From assembly GCA_902493795.1 (NCBI GenBank), contig CABUQZ010000007.1:10509-74508 (forward strand): a stretch of 64,000 bases of DNA. The letters are read 5' to 3'. The stretch comes from an uncultured Clostridium sp. (GTDB taxonomy: Bacteria; Bacillota_I; Bacilli_A; RF39; UBA660). Shown piece by piece: positions 51,815 through 61,790 of the stretch; the stretch's first letter is position 1, and each line of letters opens with the position of its first letter. A program made the position numbers and the translations under genes. Below the pieces are notes generated by a model. That model made no database searches and was not told the DNA's origin. It saw only the letters and a program-made list of their open reading frames with translations.

Positions 51815-52613
51815 TAAAGAAAAATATTATTATTTTATGTTAAAATCTAATTTCTTTGATAGTGATGTAATAAGATATCTACAACAAAAACAAAATGGAT
51901 ATGAAATGATAATCTTATATTTTAAATTAATATTTAAAGCTATAAATAAAGAAGGCAAATTAATTAAAAAAATAGGTAAGAAAAATATACCATATACAAT
52001 AGAAGAATTATCAATTGAAACAGGACATTCTAAAGAACTAATAGAAGATAGTATTAATTACTTTTTAGACACAGAAATGATTGAGAAAAAAGGTAATACA
52101 TATTACATAGAAGATGCATTAGTATTAACGAATCAAACTACTGTAGGTGCAATGGAAATGAGAGAATATCGAGCTAAAAATAGTAGGGATAAATGTAAGA
52201 AAAATTGTAAGCAAAAAGGTAAGACAAATATAGATATAAATAATAATAAATTAGAACTTATAACTAATAAAAAAGAATTAATAAAAAAAGATGATAGTAA
52301 ATATCAAGAAATAATAGATTATTTTAATTTTAAAACAAACTCAAAATATGTATTAATAGATGAATATAAAAAATTAATAGATAATATTTTAAATAAATAT
52401 ACAACAGATGATATAAAAATAGTAATAGATAAAAAAACTTCAGAATGGATTAATAATCATAAAATGAGATCATTCCTTAGACCAGAAACATTATTAGGTC
52501 CTAAATTTGAAAGATATTTACATCAAAAAATTGAACCAAAAACATTAAAAGATATTACAATGGCAGATATTCAAAAAGCAAAAGCTATAAGGGATGGTAA
52601 AGCAAATGGATAA
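51801..52613 (+). CDS. Phage replisome organiser/replication initiation protein
   Basis: This 270-residue protein has an N-terminal phage replisome organiser domain (residues about 1-115: YYYFMLKSNFFDSDVIRYLQ ... SIETGHSKELIEDSINYFLDTEMIEKKGNTYYI), a basic linker and a C-terminal phage DnaD-like domain (about 170-255: YQEIIDYFNFKTNSKYVL ... MRSFLRPETLLGPKFERYL). Such proteins melt the phage origin and recruit the host helicase. The origin is probably in this gene or nearby, but I see no clear repeats. It overlaps the previous and next genes. Confidence 0.85.
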   Translation: MAKYNKEKYYYFMLKSNFFDSDVIRYLQQKQNGYEMIILYFKLIFKAINKEGKLIKKIGKKNIPYTIEELSIETGHSKELIEDSINYFLDTEMIEKKGNTYYIEDALVLTNQTTVGAMEMREYRAKNSRDKCKKNCKQKGKTNIDINNNKLELITNKKELIKKDDSKYQEIIDYFNFKTNSKYVLIDEYKKLIDNILNKYTTDDIKIVIDKKTSEWINNHKMRSFLRPETLLGPKFERYLHQKIEPKTLKDITMADIQKAKAIRDGKANG

Positions 52614-53037
52614 ATTGGATTTTGCAGAGGGAATGAAAATGCTTTCTTCTTGTTATCATAAAGATTTAAATAATGATGATTTTGTTATATGGTATGAAAT
52701 GTTAAAAGATATCAATCCAGATGTATTTAAAAAGACAATAATAGAAATATGTAAAGAAAAATCATTTATGCCTACAGTACACGATATATTAGATAAATCA
52801 AAGAATGTTAATAATAGTTATTATTTATCTATAATTGATAAAATGTATGATGATGGTTATTTTAAAAAGGGATATCAGGAATTAACAGATGAACATGCAA
52901 ATAGAAATTATGATAAAGCAATAAGATGGATAGAAAAGGGAATAATACCACAATTCTTATCAGATGACATGAATGAGTATATAAAATCTAAAACTCAAAT
53001 TAATAATAAAGAAACTTTAAGGATAGAATCATGTTAA
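52606..53037 (+). CDS. Helicase-loader-like phage protein
   Basis: A 143-residue helical protein. The N-terminal pattern (FAEGMKMLSSCYHKDLNNDDFVIWYEMLKDINPDVFKKTIIEICKEKSFMPTVHDIL) is like loader proteins encoded after the replisome organiser in Bacillota phages (G39P/DnaI-like N-terminus). ATG at 52606 lies inside the end of the replication gene. Role by position: loading of the host replicative helicase. Confidence 0.65.
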   Translation: MDKLDFAEGMKMLSSCYHKDLNNDDFVIWYEMLKDINPDVFKKTIIEICKEKSFMPTVHDILDKSKNVNNSYYLSIIDKMYDDGYFKKGYQELTDEHANRNYDKAIRWIEKGIIPQFLSDDMNEYIKSKTQINNKETLRIESC

Positions 53038-53390
53038 GAACTTGTAACGTATGTGGTGGAATCCATCAAGAAGATAAGATGTGTAAAAGAAAATATATAA
53101 GTAAAAAGAATAGTAAAGCTAATTCATTTAGAAATACTAATGCTTGGATAACAAAAAGAGAACAAATAAAAAGAAGAGATAAGTATCTCTGTCAAGTTTG
53201 TTTAAAGAACAAACTATATACATATAACAATTTACAAGTTCATCATATAATTCCAATAAATATTGACTACTCAAAAAGATTAGATAGTGATAATTTAATA
53301 ACATTATGCACATATCATCATAATCAAGCTGAAAAAGGATTAATAACTAGAGAACAATTATTAGAAACAATAGATCCCCCCGGGGAGTAA
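53031..53390 (+). CDS. HNH endonuclease
   Basis: This 119-residue phage-type nuclease has zinc-binding cysteine pairs (CNVCGGIHQEDKMC; CQVCLKN) and the HNH core LQVHHIIPINID ... DNLITLCTYHHNQ. In phages of this group the HNH gene lies just before the terminase genes and aids packaging. Here no terminase follows: the sequence goes straight to a short spacer and then cargo, so the element seems to have lost, or never had, packaging genes. It overlaps the loader gene by 7 bases. Confidence 0.88.
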   Translation: MLRTCNVCGGIHQEDKMCKRKYISKKNSKANSFRNTNAWITKREQIKRRDKYLCQVCLKNKLYTYNNLQVHHIIPINIDYSKRLDSDNLITLCTYHHNQAEKGLITREQLLETIDPPGE

Positions 53391-53488
53391 ACAATTAAAA
53401 ATAATATTTTTTTCTACACCCACAGCCCACCTAAATTCACACAATTATAAATTTTCCGTGAGTTTTTTGGAAAATAAAACAAATAAAA

Positions 53489-53524
53489 GAGTATTAGTAC
53501 AAACACCTAATACTCAATTTTTTT
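53489..53524. terminator. Bidirectional terminator between rep module and cargo
   Basis: The perfect 9-bp stem gagtattag/ctaatactc has T7 on the plus side and T-rich sequence on the minus side. Its right arm is the stop region of the minus-strand gene. Confidence 0.8.
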
Positions 53525-53830
53525 AATTTCTAAAGAATTTTCATTAGTGATAATTAAAGCATATTTAACTCTTAATAATTTAAAAACCTCAGCTTTTACT
53601 TTTTCTTCATTTTCACCAAACATATTAATTAAATCTTTAGCAGAATTATAATGTTGTAAAAAAGAACCTTCATACATAGCATTTCTATAATATGAATTTG
53701 CAATATAATAAGCAATGACTTCAGGCATAATATAGCTTTCAATATACTCATCATAATTATCTAAAAAGGGTTTTAATATAGCATTAAATTCTTCATCACT
53801 AATATCAGCATTAGTAGTCTTTCTAATCAT
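53507..53830 (-). CDS. Small protein of unknown function before the restriction system
   Basis: A 107-residue acidic helical protein (ISDEEFNAILKPFLDNYDEYIESYIMPEVIAYYIANSYYRN). I do not recognise it. The start is the ATG at 53830 with the excellent site ggaggtg; the longer frame adds four residues without a site. It is divergent from hsdM and shares the promoter region with it. It could be a regulator or an anti-defence protein, but nothing shows this directly. Confidence 0.6.
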   Translation of the reverse strand: MIRKTTNADISDEEFNAILKPFLDNYDEYIESYIMPEVIAYYIANSYYRNAMYEGSFLQHYNSAKDLINMFGENEEKVKAEVFKLLRVKYALIITNENSLEIKKIEY

Positions 53831-53997
53831 AGACACCTCCAATTTGTTGTATTAATCACTTAAATATTAAAAAATTACAAGTTATATTTAACAAATTTTA
53901 AATTTTATTGGCTTAATTAGGCGTCAAAAGTCAATTTTTGTCAATTTTTATGTTATAATTATAAATGGAGAAAACTTTGTAATATGGAGGTAAAAAT

Positions 53998-55494
53998 ATG
54001 AATGAAACTGAATTAAAGAAGTTAGAAGATAGATTATGGTCTGCAGCAGATAAAATGAGAGGTGCAGTGTCAGTATCAGATTATAAATTTATAGTATTAG
54101 GATTAATATTTTTAAAATATATTTCTGATTCATTTGAAGAAAGATATAAAGAGTTAGTAGAAGAAGGATATGGATTAGAAGAAGAAAAAGATAGTTATAC
54201 AGAAAAGAATATTTTTTATGTTCCTAAAAACGCTAGATGGAGTTATTTAGAGGAACATTCTAAGGATGATAATATTGGAGAAATAATTGATGATGCGTTG
54301 ACTTTAATCGAAAAAGATAATACTTCATTAAAAAATGTATTACCGAAAGATTATAATAGCCCAACAATGAGAAATGTTAACCTTGGAGAATTAATAGATT
54401 TATTTACAAATATTAAAGTTGGAACAAAAGATGCAATTGAAAAAGATATATTAGGAAGAATATATGAGTATTTCTTAGGACAATTTGCTAAGAATGAATT
54501 ACAAAAGGGTGGAGAATTCTATACACCAGCATGTTTAGTTAGAACAATGGTTGAATGTATTGAACCATATCAAGGAAGAGTTTATGATCCTGCATGTGGT
54601 TCTGGTGGAATGTTTATTCAATCATTGAAATTTGTTCAAGAACATCAAGGAAATATTAATAATATCAGTATTTATGGGCAAGAAAAAAACCCAACAACTT
54701 GGAGATTGGCAAAAATGAATTTAGCTATTCGTTCTTTAAATGGAGATTTAGGAAAATATGCTGCAGATACATTTACTGAAGACTTACATAAAGATTTGAA
54801 AGCGGATTATATATTGGCTAATCCGCCATTCAATTTGGAATGGGATAGAGATAAAGTTGAAAAAGATCCAAGATGGAGATATGGTCTTGCTCCAAAAAAT
54901 AATGCAAATTATGCGTGGCTTCAACACATGATATCCAAATTATCTCAAAATGGTAAAATGGCTTGTATACTTGCGAATGGTTCTTTGGCTGCTGGTTATG
55001 ATGAAGCTAAAATAAGAGAGAGATTAATAGAAAATGATTTAATAGATTGTGTTATTGCAATGCCTACAAATTTATTTTATACAGTCACAGTGCCATGCTC
55101 TATATGGATAATTAATAGAAATAAAAAGCAAAAAGGGAAAACTCTATTTATAAATGCGCATAGTCTTGGCGAAATGGTTACAAGAAGACTAAGAGAATTA
55201 ACTGATGAAGACATAAAGAAAATCTCAACTACATATCATAATTATGAGAATAATAATAACTATGAAAATATAAAAGGTTTTTGTTCATCTGCGACTATAG
55301 AAGAAATTAAAGGGAAAGGTTTTGCTTTAACACCAGGAAGGTATGTTGGAGTTGATGATACCGGGACAGATGATGTACCTTTTGAAGAAAAAATGCAAAG
55401 AATTACAAGTGAACTATCTGAACAGTTCGAATTGTCTCATAAACTTGAAAATGAAATTAAAAATAATTTAAAAGCTATCGGTTATGATATATAA
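53998..55494 (+). CDS. hsdM: Type I restriction-modification system, DNA methyltransferase subunit
   Basis: A 498-residue adenine-N6 methyltransferase. The N-terminal helical domain (LEDRLWSAADKMRGAVSVSDYKFIVLGLIFLKYISD) is followed by motif I (YDPACGSGGMFIQ) and motif IV (NPPFN, ILANPPFN). The C-terminal helix binds HsdS. Length and motif order are standard. The start is ATG at 53998 with atggaggt. The hsdS frame begins near its stop. Confidence 0.96.
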   Translation: MNETELKKLEDRLWSAADKMRGAVSVSDYKFIVLGLIFLKYISDSFEERYKELVEEGYGLEEEKDSYTEKNIFYVPKNARWSYLEEHSKDDNIGEIIDDALTLIEKDNTSLKNVLPKDYNSPTMRNVNLGELIDLFTNIKVGTKDAIEKDILGRIYEYFLGQFAKNELQKGGEFYTPACLVRTMVECIEPYQGRVYDPACGSGGMFIQSLKFVQEHQGNINNISIYGQEKNPTTWRLAKMNLAIRSLNGDLGKYAADTFTEDLHKDLKADYILANPPFNLEWDRDKVEKDPRWRYGLAPKNNANYAWLQHMISKLSQNGKMACILANGSLAAGYDEAKIRERLIENDLIDCVIAMPTNLFYTVTVPCSIWIINRNKKQKGKTLFINAHSLGEMVTRRLRELTDEDIKKISTTYHNYENNNNYENIKGFCSSATIEEIKGKGFALTPGRYVGVDDTGTDDVPFEEKMQRITSELSEQFELSHKLENEIKNNLKAIGYDI

Positions 55495-55522
55495 ATTTTT
55501 GAATAATGATAGGAGTGATATG

Positions 55523-56683
55523 ATGGAATATACAACATATAAAATATCTGAAATTGGAAATGTAATTACAGGAAAAACACCGCCAACAAAGATTAAGGAG
55601 TTTTTTTCTGAAACACCAGATAAATATTTATTCATTACTCCAAGAGATATGAATATTGAATCAAAATATATATATTGTACAGAAAGATATTTAACTGATT
55701 ATGTCACTGATAAATTTAAAAACATTATTATTGACGAAAAAAGCATATGCGTTAGTTGTATAGGAACTGTTGGGAAAGTATTTATTCCTTCACAGTTGTC
55801 AATTACTAATCAACAGATTAACTCAATTACAAATATTAAGAGTTTTTGTGATTACAATTATCTATATTATTATTTGAAATGCAATTATAAAAAGATACAA
55901 GCAGTTGCAGGCGGAACTACTATGCCTATTGTAAATAAATCAAGTTTTGAAGATATAGAGGTTGAATTGCCAGATGTTATATATCAAAAAAAGGTTAGTA
56001 AAATTTTAGGAACAATTGATAGTAAAATAAAAATTAACAATGATTTAAATGCTAATATATATAATATGATGATAAATTTATTTAATAATTATATAGATAA
56101 TTTGGAAACATATGATGAATCAACATTATCAGAAATAGCAAGTTATAAAAATGGATTGGCTATGCAAAAATTTAGACCTATTAATGAAGAAGGATTACCT
56201 GTAATAAAAATAAAGGAAATGAATTCAGGCATTTCATCTGATACAGAAAGATGTAGAACTGATATACCAAGTGACGTAACAATAAATGATGGTGATGTAT
56301 TATTTGCGTGGTCAGGAACATTGTGTATGAACATTTGGTGTGGTGGTAAAGCCGGACTTAATCAACATATATTTAAGGTTACATCTGAAAAATATCCTAA
56401 GTGGTTTTATTATTTTTGGACTTTAAAATATTTAAATAGTTTTATTGAAATTGCAGCAGGGAAAGCTACCACAATGGGCCATATAAAAAGAGAAGAATTA
56501 GATAAAGCAATCGTAAAAATTCCATCAAATGAGAGTATTAAAAAAATGGGAAATATATTTGAGCCATTATTTAAAGAATACATTAATAATAATATTGAAA
56601 ATAGACAGTTAACTGAATTAAGGGATAGTTTGTTACCGAAACTTATTAATGGTGAAATTGACTTAGATAATATTGAGGTATAA
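55523..56683 (+). CDS. hsdS: Type I restriction-modification system, specificity subunit
   Basis: This 386-residue protein has two target-recognition domains (about residues 1-150 and 195-340), each ending in a conserved helix: the first with KKVSKILGTIDSKIKINNDLN, the second with LTELRDSLLPKLINGEI. Each domain reads half of a bipartite DNA target. I chose ATG at 55523, 7 bases after aggag; 55520 is also possible. The gene is intact. No inverted-repeat partner or second hsdS is inside the window, so phase variation is not evident here. Confidence 0.93.
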   Translation: MEYTTYKISEIGNVITGKTPPTKIKEFFSETPDKYLFITPRDMNIESKYIYCTERYLTDYVTDKFKNIIIDEKSICVSCIGTVGKVFIPSQLSITNQQINSITNIKSFCDYNYLYYYLKCNYKKIQAVAGGTTMPIVNKSSFEDIEVELPDVIYQKKVSKILGTIDSKIKINNDLNANIYNMMINLFNNYIDNLETYDESTLSEIASYKNGLAMQKFRPINEEGLPVIKIKEMNSGISSDTERCRTDIPSDVTINDGDVLFAWSGTLCMNIWCGGKAGLNQHIFKVTSEKYPKWFYYFWTLKYLNSFIEIAAGKATTMGHIKREELDKAIVKIPSNESIKKMGNIFEPLFKEYINNNIENRQLTELRDSLLPKLINGEIDLDNIEV

Positions 56684-56685
56684 AG

Positions 56686-56919
56686 ATGGATAAAAAAATA
56701 TTACATATTGATTTTAATGAAAAACTACAAGAACAAGATACGGAATATCAAACATATGGATGTAGGCAAAAGAATCCCGATATCTGCTCCAGTAATGGAA
56801 TGGAAAATATTTGCGCATTTGCTAGTAAAGATTGTATATGCAAGAAACCATCACGAGCATGGAAAAAACAATTTTTAAAACTTAAAGAAATTGGTTCTAA
56901 AAAAATAGGAAGTGATTAA
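56686..56919 (+). CDS. Small cysteine-rich protein inside the hsd operon
   Basis: This 77-residue protein has five cysteines in the order C-x7-C-x8-C-x6-C-x-C (YGCRQKNPDICSSNGMENICAFASKDCICKKPS) and a basic C-terminal helix. Start ATG 2 bp after the hsdS stop, with gaggt inside the end of hsdS; the hsdR gene starts 1 bp after its stop. It could be a zinc- or iron-sulphur-binding accessory protein. It is not part of the classical hsdRMS set. Confidence 0.7.
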   Translation: MDKKILHIDFNEKLQEQDTEYQTYGCRQKNPDICSSNGMENICAFASKDCICKKPSRAWKKQFLKLKEIGSKKIGSD

Positions 56920-56920
56920 T

Positions 56921-59900
56921 ATGTTTACAGAAGAACAATTAGAAGATATGACAATGTCGTTGTTAGATAAGTTAAATTATGAATGTAAAAATGGTTATAA
57001 TATTGAAAGAGACTATCATAGTGTTTTTTATGATGATACATTATTTGATGATATAGCTAATATCAATAGAGATTTTACTGATGAACAAATTAATGAAGCT
57101 ATAAAAACTATTAAAAATTTAACTTATAATAACGTTGTAGAAGATAATAAAGAATTTACTAAATATTTATTACAAGGGGTACCGGTAGAAGTTAAAACTA
57201 ATACTGGATATCAATATAAAAATGTTAAATTGATTGATTTTGATAATGTAGAAAACAATCACTTCCAAGCTATTAATCAATTTACTATTATTGAGTTTGA
57301 ACAAAAAAGACCAGATATAATTATATTTATTAATAGTATTCCTTTAGTAGTAATAGAATTAAAAACTGCTACTAATGAAGATGTTAAGTTAGAAGATGCG
57401 TATCTTCAATTACATAAATATAGAGAAATATCTATACCATCGTTATTTAGATATAATCAATTTTTGGTTATAAGTGATGGTGTAACTGCTAAAGCAGGAA
57501 CTATTACAAGTGCATATAGTAGATTTAGTGATTGGAAAAAAGTTGAAGATACAGATGTAGTAACAGAAAATATGCCAACACATGAAACATTATTTAATGG
57601 AATGCTTAGAAAAGATAGATTGTTAGATTTAATTGGTAATTACATTTTATATAGTAATGATTCTAAAATTTTAGCACAATACCATCAATATTTTGGTGTT
57701 AAGAAAGCAATTAAATCTACTGTGACAACAGGTGCAAAAACAGGTAAAGCAGGAATCGTTTGGCATACTCAAGGTTCTGGTAAATCATTTAGTATGGTGT
57801 TCTATGCTGGTAATATGATTAAAATGTTATTAAATCCTACAATTTTAGTTGTAACAGATAGAAATGATTTAGATAATCAATTATATGAAACTTTTTATAA
57901 ATGTTCAGAATTCTTAAAACAAAAACCTGTACAAGCTGATACAAGAAGTGATTTAAAAGAATTACTTAAAGATAGAGTTGCTGGTGGAGTATTTTTTACA
58001 ACACTTCAAAAATTTGAAGAAGAGTCAGGGCTATTCTCAGACAGAGATGATATCTTAGTTTTAGTTGATGAGGCTCATAGAAGTCATTATGGACTAGAAG
58101 CAACTGTAAAATTAAATCTAGAAACTATGGAAGCTTATAAGAAATATGGTACTGCTAAATTTTTACATGATGCATTACCTAATGCAATTTATATTGGATT
58201 TACAGGAACTCCAGTAGAAACAAAAGATAAATCAACTTCTTCAATATTTGGAGATGTAATAGATACTTATGATATGACACAAGCAATATTAGATGGTTCT
58301 ACAGTGCCAATATCTTATGAATCAAGAATGGCTAGAGTAGGATTAAATCAAAAAATACTTGATGAAATAGATAGATATTATGCATTTGTTGAAGAGTCAG
58401 GTGTAGCAGATGATATTGCGATAAATAAGTCAAAACAAATGATGGCAACAATATCTCAAGTGATTGAAGACCCTGATAGATTAGAACTAATCGTAAAAGA
58501 TATAATAAGTCATTATGAAGAAAGAAAAAATATGACTGCTGATCATGTAATGGTAGTAGCGTATTCTAGAAAAAGTGCTTATACAATGTATAAAAAATTC
58601 TTAGAACTTAGACCGGATTACGAAGATGTAGTAAATATGATTATTACACCAAGTAATAAAGATTCTGAAGAAATGCAAAAAGCAATTGGTACTAAGGGTG
58701 ATAAAAAAGAACTTGAAAGAAAGTTCAAGAGTGAAGAACCTGGAGAAAAGTTTAAAATTGCAATTGTTGTTGATATGTGGCTTACAGGGTTTGATGTACC
58801 ACAATTAGGAACAATGTATATTGATAAGCCAATGAAAGCTCATAATTTAATGCAAGCTATTGCAAGAGTTAATAGAGTGTATAAAGATAAAAAAGGTGGA
58901 TTAATAGTAGATTACATTGGATTAAAAGGATGGTTATTAGACGCATTAAAAACATATACAACAAGAGATCAAAATAAAATTAAAGATACAGAAGAATTAG
59001 TAAATGTATTATTAGATAAATTAGAAATAATAGATAATATGTTTAATGGTTTTGATTATTCTAATTTTAAAGAATTAGATAATACTGGTAAGTATCATTT
59101 AATTAAAGATGGAGCTAATCTAATGTTAGCAACAGAAGATACAAAAAGAAGATATATGAAACATAGTCAAGATGTTAAAAATCTTTATACATTATGTAAT
59201 GGTGTAGTTAATAATCTTGTTAAGGATAAATGTTTATTTATAATTTCAGTTAAATCGTTTATTTCAAAAATTACTAACACAGGTAAATTAGATGTATCAG
59301 AAATCAATAATACAGTTGGTAAGTTATTAGAAGATGCTATTCATGAAGATGAATTATTAAATTTAGGAGAATTGACTCGAGGTAATAGTTTAGAACTATT
59401 AAGTGATTCTATATTAAGTAAATTAAGAGCAATGAAAGATAAAAATGTTGCTGCTGAAGTATTATCTAGAGCAATTAAAACTACAATTGGTGATATAGGA
59501 AAAATAAACTTAACATTACAAGAAAAATTCTCAACTAAGTTCAATAAAATTGTTGATATGTATAATGAGAGAACAGATATAGCAGATATAGAAAAAATCA
59601 TTGAAGAAATGATTAAATTGAAAAGAGAAATTGAAGAAGAAATAGCTAATGGAAATGAATATGATTTATCTCCAGAAGAAAAAGCGTTCTTTGATGCTTT
59701 AGGTGCAGATCCAGAAATTAAAGAATTAATGCAAGATGAAGTTCTTGTACAAATTGCTAAAGATTTAGTGGAATTAATTAATGAGAATTTAACTCTTGAT
59801 GCATTTAAAAGAGAAGATGCTAGAGCAAGAATTAGAAGTAACATAAGAAGATTACTTATTCAATATAATTATCCACCTGTAAAACGTGAAGGCGCAGTAG

Positions 59901-59944
59901 ATAAGGTAATTAAACAGGCAGAATTAAAATATTCAAATAATTAG
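56921..59944 (+). CDS. hsdR: Type I restriction-modification system, restriction/translocase subunit
   Basis: This 1007-residue subunit has an N-terminal PD-(D/E)xK nuclease domain (RPDIIIFINSIPLVVIELKTA), SF2 motor motifs (HTQGSGKSFSMVFY as Walker A; LVDEAHRSHYG as the DEAH box; FTGTPVE; MQAIARVNRVY) and a helical C-terminus that docks on the methylase. It cuts DNA far from unmethylated sites after translocation. ATG at 56921 is preferred (aggaagtg upstream). The gene looks intact, so the system should be active. Confidence 0.96.
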   Translation: MFTEEQLEDMTMSLLDKLNYECKNGYNIERDYHSVFYDDTLFDDIANINRDFTDEQINEAIKTIKNLTYNNVVEDNKEFTKYLLQGVPVEVKTNTGYQYKNVKLIDFDNVENNHFQAINQFTIIEFEQKRPDIIIFINSIPLVVIELKTATNEDVKLEDAYLQLHKYREISIPSLFRYNQFLVISDGVTAKAGTITSAYSRFSDWKKVEDTDVVTENMPTHETLFNGMLRKDRLLDLIGNYILYSNDSKILAQYHQYFGVKKAIKSTVTTGAKTGKAGIVWHTQGSGKSFSMVFYAGNMIKMLLNPTILVVTDRNDLDNQLYETFYKCSEFLKQKPVQADTRSDLKELLKDRVAGGVFFTTLQKFEEESGLFSDRDDILVLVDEAHRSHYGLEATVKLNLETMEAYKKYGTAKFLHDALPNAIYIGFTGTPVETKDKSTSSIFGDVIDTYDMTQAILDGSTVPISYESRMARVGLNQKILDEIDRYYAFVEESGVADDIAINKSKQMMATISQVIEDPDRLELIVKDIISHYEERKNMTADHVMVVAYSRKSAYTMYKKFLELRPDYEDVVNMIITPSNKDSEEMQKAIGTKGDKKELERKFKSEEPGEKFKIAIVVDMWLTGFDVPQLGTMYIDKPMKAHNLMQAIARVNRVYKDKKGGLIVDYIGLKGWLLDALKTYTTRDQNKIKDTEELVNVLLDKLEIIDNMFNGFDYSNFKELDNTGKYHLIKDGANLMLATEDTKRRYMKHSQDVKNLYTLCNGVVNNLVKDKCLFIISVKSFISKITNTGKLDVSEINNTVGKLLEDAIHEDELLNLGELTRGNSLELLSDSILSKLRAMKDKNVAAEVLSRAIKTTIGDIGKINLTLQEKFSTKFNKIVDMYNERTDIADIEKIIEEMIKLKREIEEEIANGNEYDLSPEEKAFFDALGADPEIKELMQDEVLVQIAKDLVELINENLTLDAFKREDARARIRSNIRRLLIQYNYPPVKREGAVDKVIKQAELKYSNN

Positions 59945-59998
59945 TAAATGCATTTAAAATTTATTGAAAAAATGTTATAATAATTATAGATAGTAGAG

Positions 59999-60040
59999 AG
60001 TATATTTCGTTTTTAATAATGGAATATGCTTTTTTTTTTT
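59999..60040 (+). terminator. Terminator hairpin between hsdR and the OLD/PARIS-like gene (possible attenuator)
   Basis: A 10-bp stem (agtatatttc/ggaatatgct, two GU pairs) with a 12-base loop is followed by ten T. It ends only 18 bp before the next ATG. No promoter fits between it and the gene. Confidence 0.75.
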
Positions 60041-60058
60041 GATTGGAGGGGAATTTAA

Positions 60059-61777
60059 ATGATAAAAAAAATGACTTTAAAGAATTATAGATGTTTTGAA
60101 GATTATACAGTTGTTTTTAAAAATGAGACATTAATCGTTGGAGAAAATAATGCTGGTAAATCTACTATAATTGAAGCCTTAAGAATAGTATCAGTTGTAT
60201 CTAATAAAGTTTTTAAAAATAGAATATATAGGAATGCAAATGAATCATTAAATTTACCTAAAAACATATTTGGATTTAATGTAAATGTTGATGCTTATAA
60301 GGTTGATTTAAGATCAATTGTATATTTCTATAATGATAATGTAAACGCTGAAATAATTATTGAATTTGATGATAAGACAATCTTTCATATTTATTTGAAT
60401 ACCGAATGCGTTTTTGCAACAGTTTATAACAAAAATGGAGAAAATATAAAAAGTATAATTCAAGCAAAAAGAATGAATGAAGAAAACTTAAAAGTTAATA
60501 TTATGCCTCATTTAAATTTAATCAGAGAAAAAGAAAAAAAATTAGCAGTTGAAACAATAGAAAGGGATCAATATACATATTTGTCTTCATTGCATTTTAG
60601 AAATGAAATATTATTATATAAAAATGAATATTTTTCAAAATTTAAAGAAATTTCTGAAAAAATATGGAATGGATTAATGATTGATAATATAGAGTATTTT
60701 CCAGATGATGATGAGGTTTCACTTTGGATTAAAGAAAATCAATTTACCTCTGAGGTTGGTTTGATGGGAAGTGGATTACAAATGTATTTGCAAATAATAT
60801 GGTTTATAGCTAAGCACAATTTATCATCAACTATAATTTTAGATGAGCCAGATGTTTATTTACATCCCAATTTACAAAAGAAGATTTTTAATTATATAAA
60901 ATCAAAAAATAAACAAATAATTATTGCGACACATTCAGTAGAATTAATTTCGGAAGCAGATTTTAAAAATGTTTTTCAAATTGATAAGACAAAAAGAATT
61001 CAGCAATATTCTAAAGGTGTTTCAAATGTTCAATCAATTGTAGAAACAATTGGTAGTATACAAAATATGTCTCTATTGCGTTTAGGGTTATGTAAAAAAT
61101 GTGTTTTTGTAGAAGGTTTAGATATTAAATTGTTAAATAAATTTTATAAAATTTTATATCCTGAAAAAATAGAAACAATTAGCGATTTGCCAATTATAGA
61201 ATTAGGATCATTTACTAGATATGAACAGGCATTAGGTGCGGCAAAACTTTTTTATAAGGAAACTTCAGGTAATTTTAAATGTATATGTATTTTAGATAAG
61301 GATTATAGATTAGACAGTGAATTAAATAAAATAAGGAAAAGTGCTATAGATTGCCACTTAGACTTGCATATATGGGAAAGAAAAGAATTAGAAAGCTATC
61401 TTATAAATCCACGAGTACTGTATAAATTTATAAATAATAAAACAAGCATGTCGGAATTTATTAATAAATTAGAACAAGCTTTAGACTGTTTTTACTTTGA
61501 ACTTATGGATCAGTATTCAAATGCAATACACGAATCCGATCGTTCTAAAAATATTCAGACAACCAATAAGGAAGCGAGATTATATATAAATGAAAAATGG
61601 AACACATTAGAACAAAAATTAAAATTAATTAATGGTAAAAAATTGTTATCTTTTATAATTCAATATATGAAAGAAAATTATAATGTCTCTTTAAGTAAAA
61701 CCAAAATACTTAACAATTTTGAAATTTCAGATATTGATAATGAAATTAAACAAGTAATAGATTTGATAATGTTTTAA
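60059..61777 (+). CDS. OLD/PARIS-like defence protein: AAA ATPase fused to a TOPRIM (DUF4435-like) domain
   Basis: This 572-residue protein begins with an ABC/SMC-type ATPase (Walker A GENNAGKST at residues 28-36; signature-like VGLMGSGLQMYLQ; Walker B TIILDEPDVYLHP near residue 260; H-switch IATHSVELI). From about residue 345 follows a TOPRIM-like domain with FVEGLDIKLL (Glu), ICILDKDYRL (D-x-D) and HIWERKELESYLI, a pattern of DUF4435/OLD nucleases. OLD-family and PARIS proteins stop phage growth after sensing phage proteins. The position next to type I R-M supports a defence island. The start has gattggagggg. Confidence 0.85.
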   Translation: MIKKMTLKNYRCFEDYTVVFKNETLIVGENNAGKSTIIEALRIVSVVSNKVFKNRIYRNANESLNLPKNIFGFNVNVDAYKVDLRSIVYFYNDNVNAEIIIEFDDKTIFHIYLNTECVFATVYNKNGENIKSIIQAKRMNEENLKVNIMPHLNLIREKEKKLAVETIERDQYTYLSSLHFRNEILLYKNEYFSKFKEISEKIWNGLMIDNIEYFPDDDEVSLWIKENQFTSEVGLMGSGLQMYLQIIWFIAKHNLSSTIILDEPDVYLHPNLQKKIFNYIKSKNKQIIIATHSVELISEADFKNVFQIDKTKRIQQYSKGVSNVQSIVETIGSIQNMSLLRLGLCKKCVFVEGLDIKLLNKFYKILYPEKIETISDLPIIELGSFTRYEQALGAAKLFYKETSGNFKCICILDKDYRLDSELNKIRKSAIDCHLDLHIWERKELESYLINPRVLYKFINNKTSMSEFINKLEQALDCFYFELMDQYSNAIHESDRSKNIQTTNKEARLYINEKWNTLEQKLKLINGKKLLSFIIQYMKENYNVSLSKTKILNNFEISDIDNEIKQVIDLIMF

Positions 61778-61790
61778 AAAGGAGGTTTAT

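Noticed and set aside
55523..56683. Phase-variable hsdS shufflon
   Set aside because: No second hsdS, no inverted repeats and no extra recombinase near the locus in this window.
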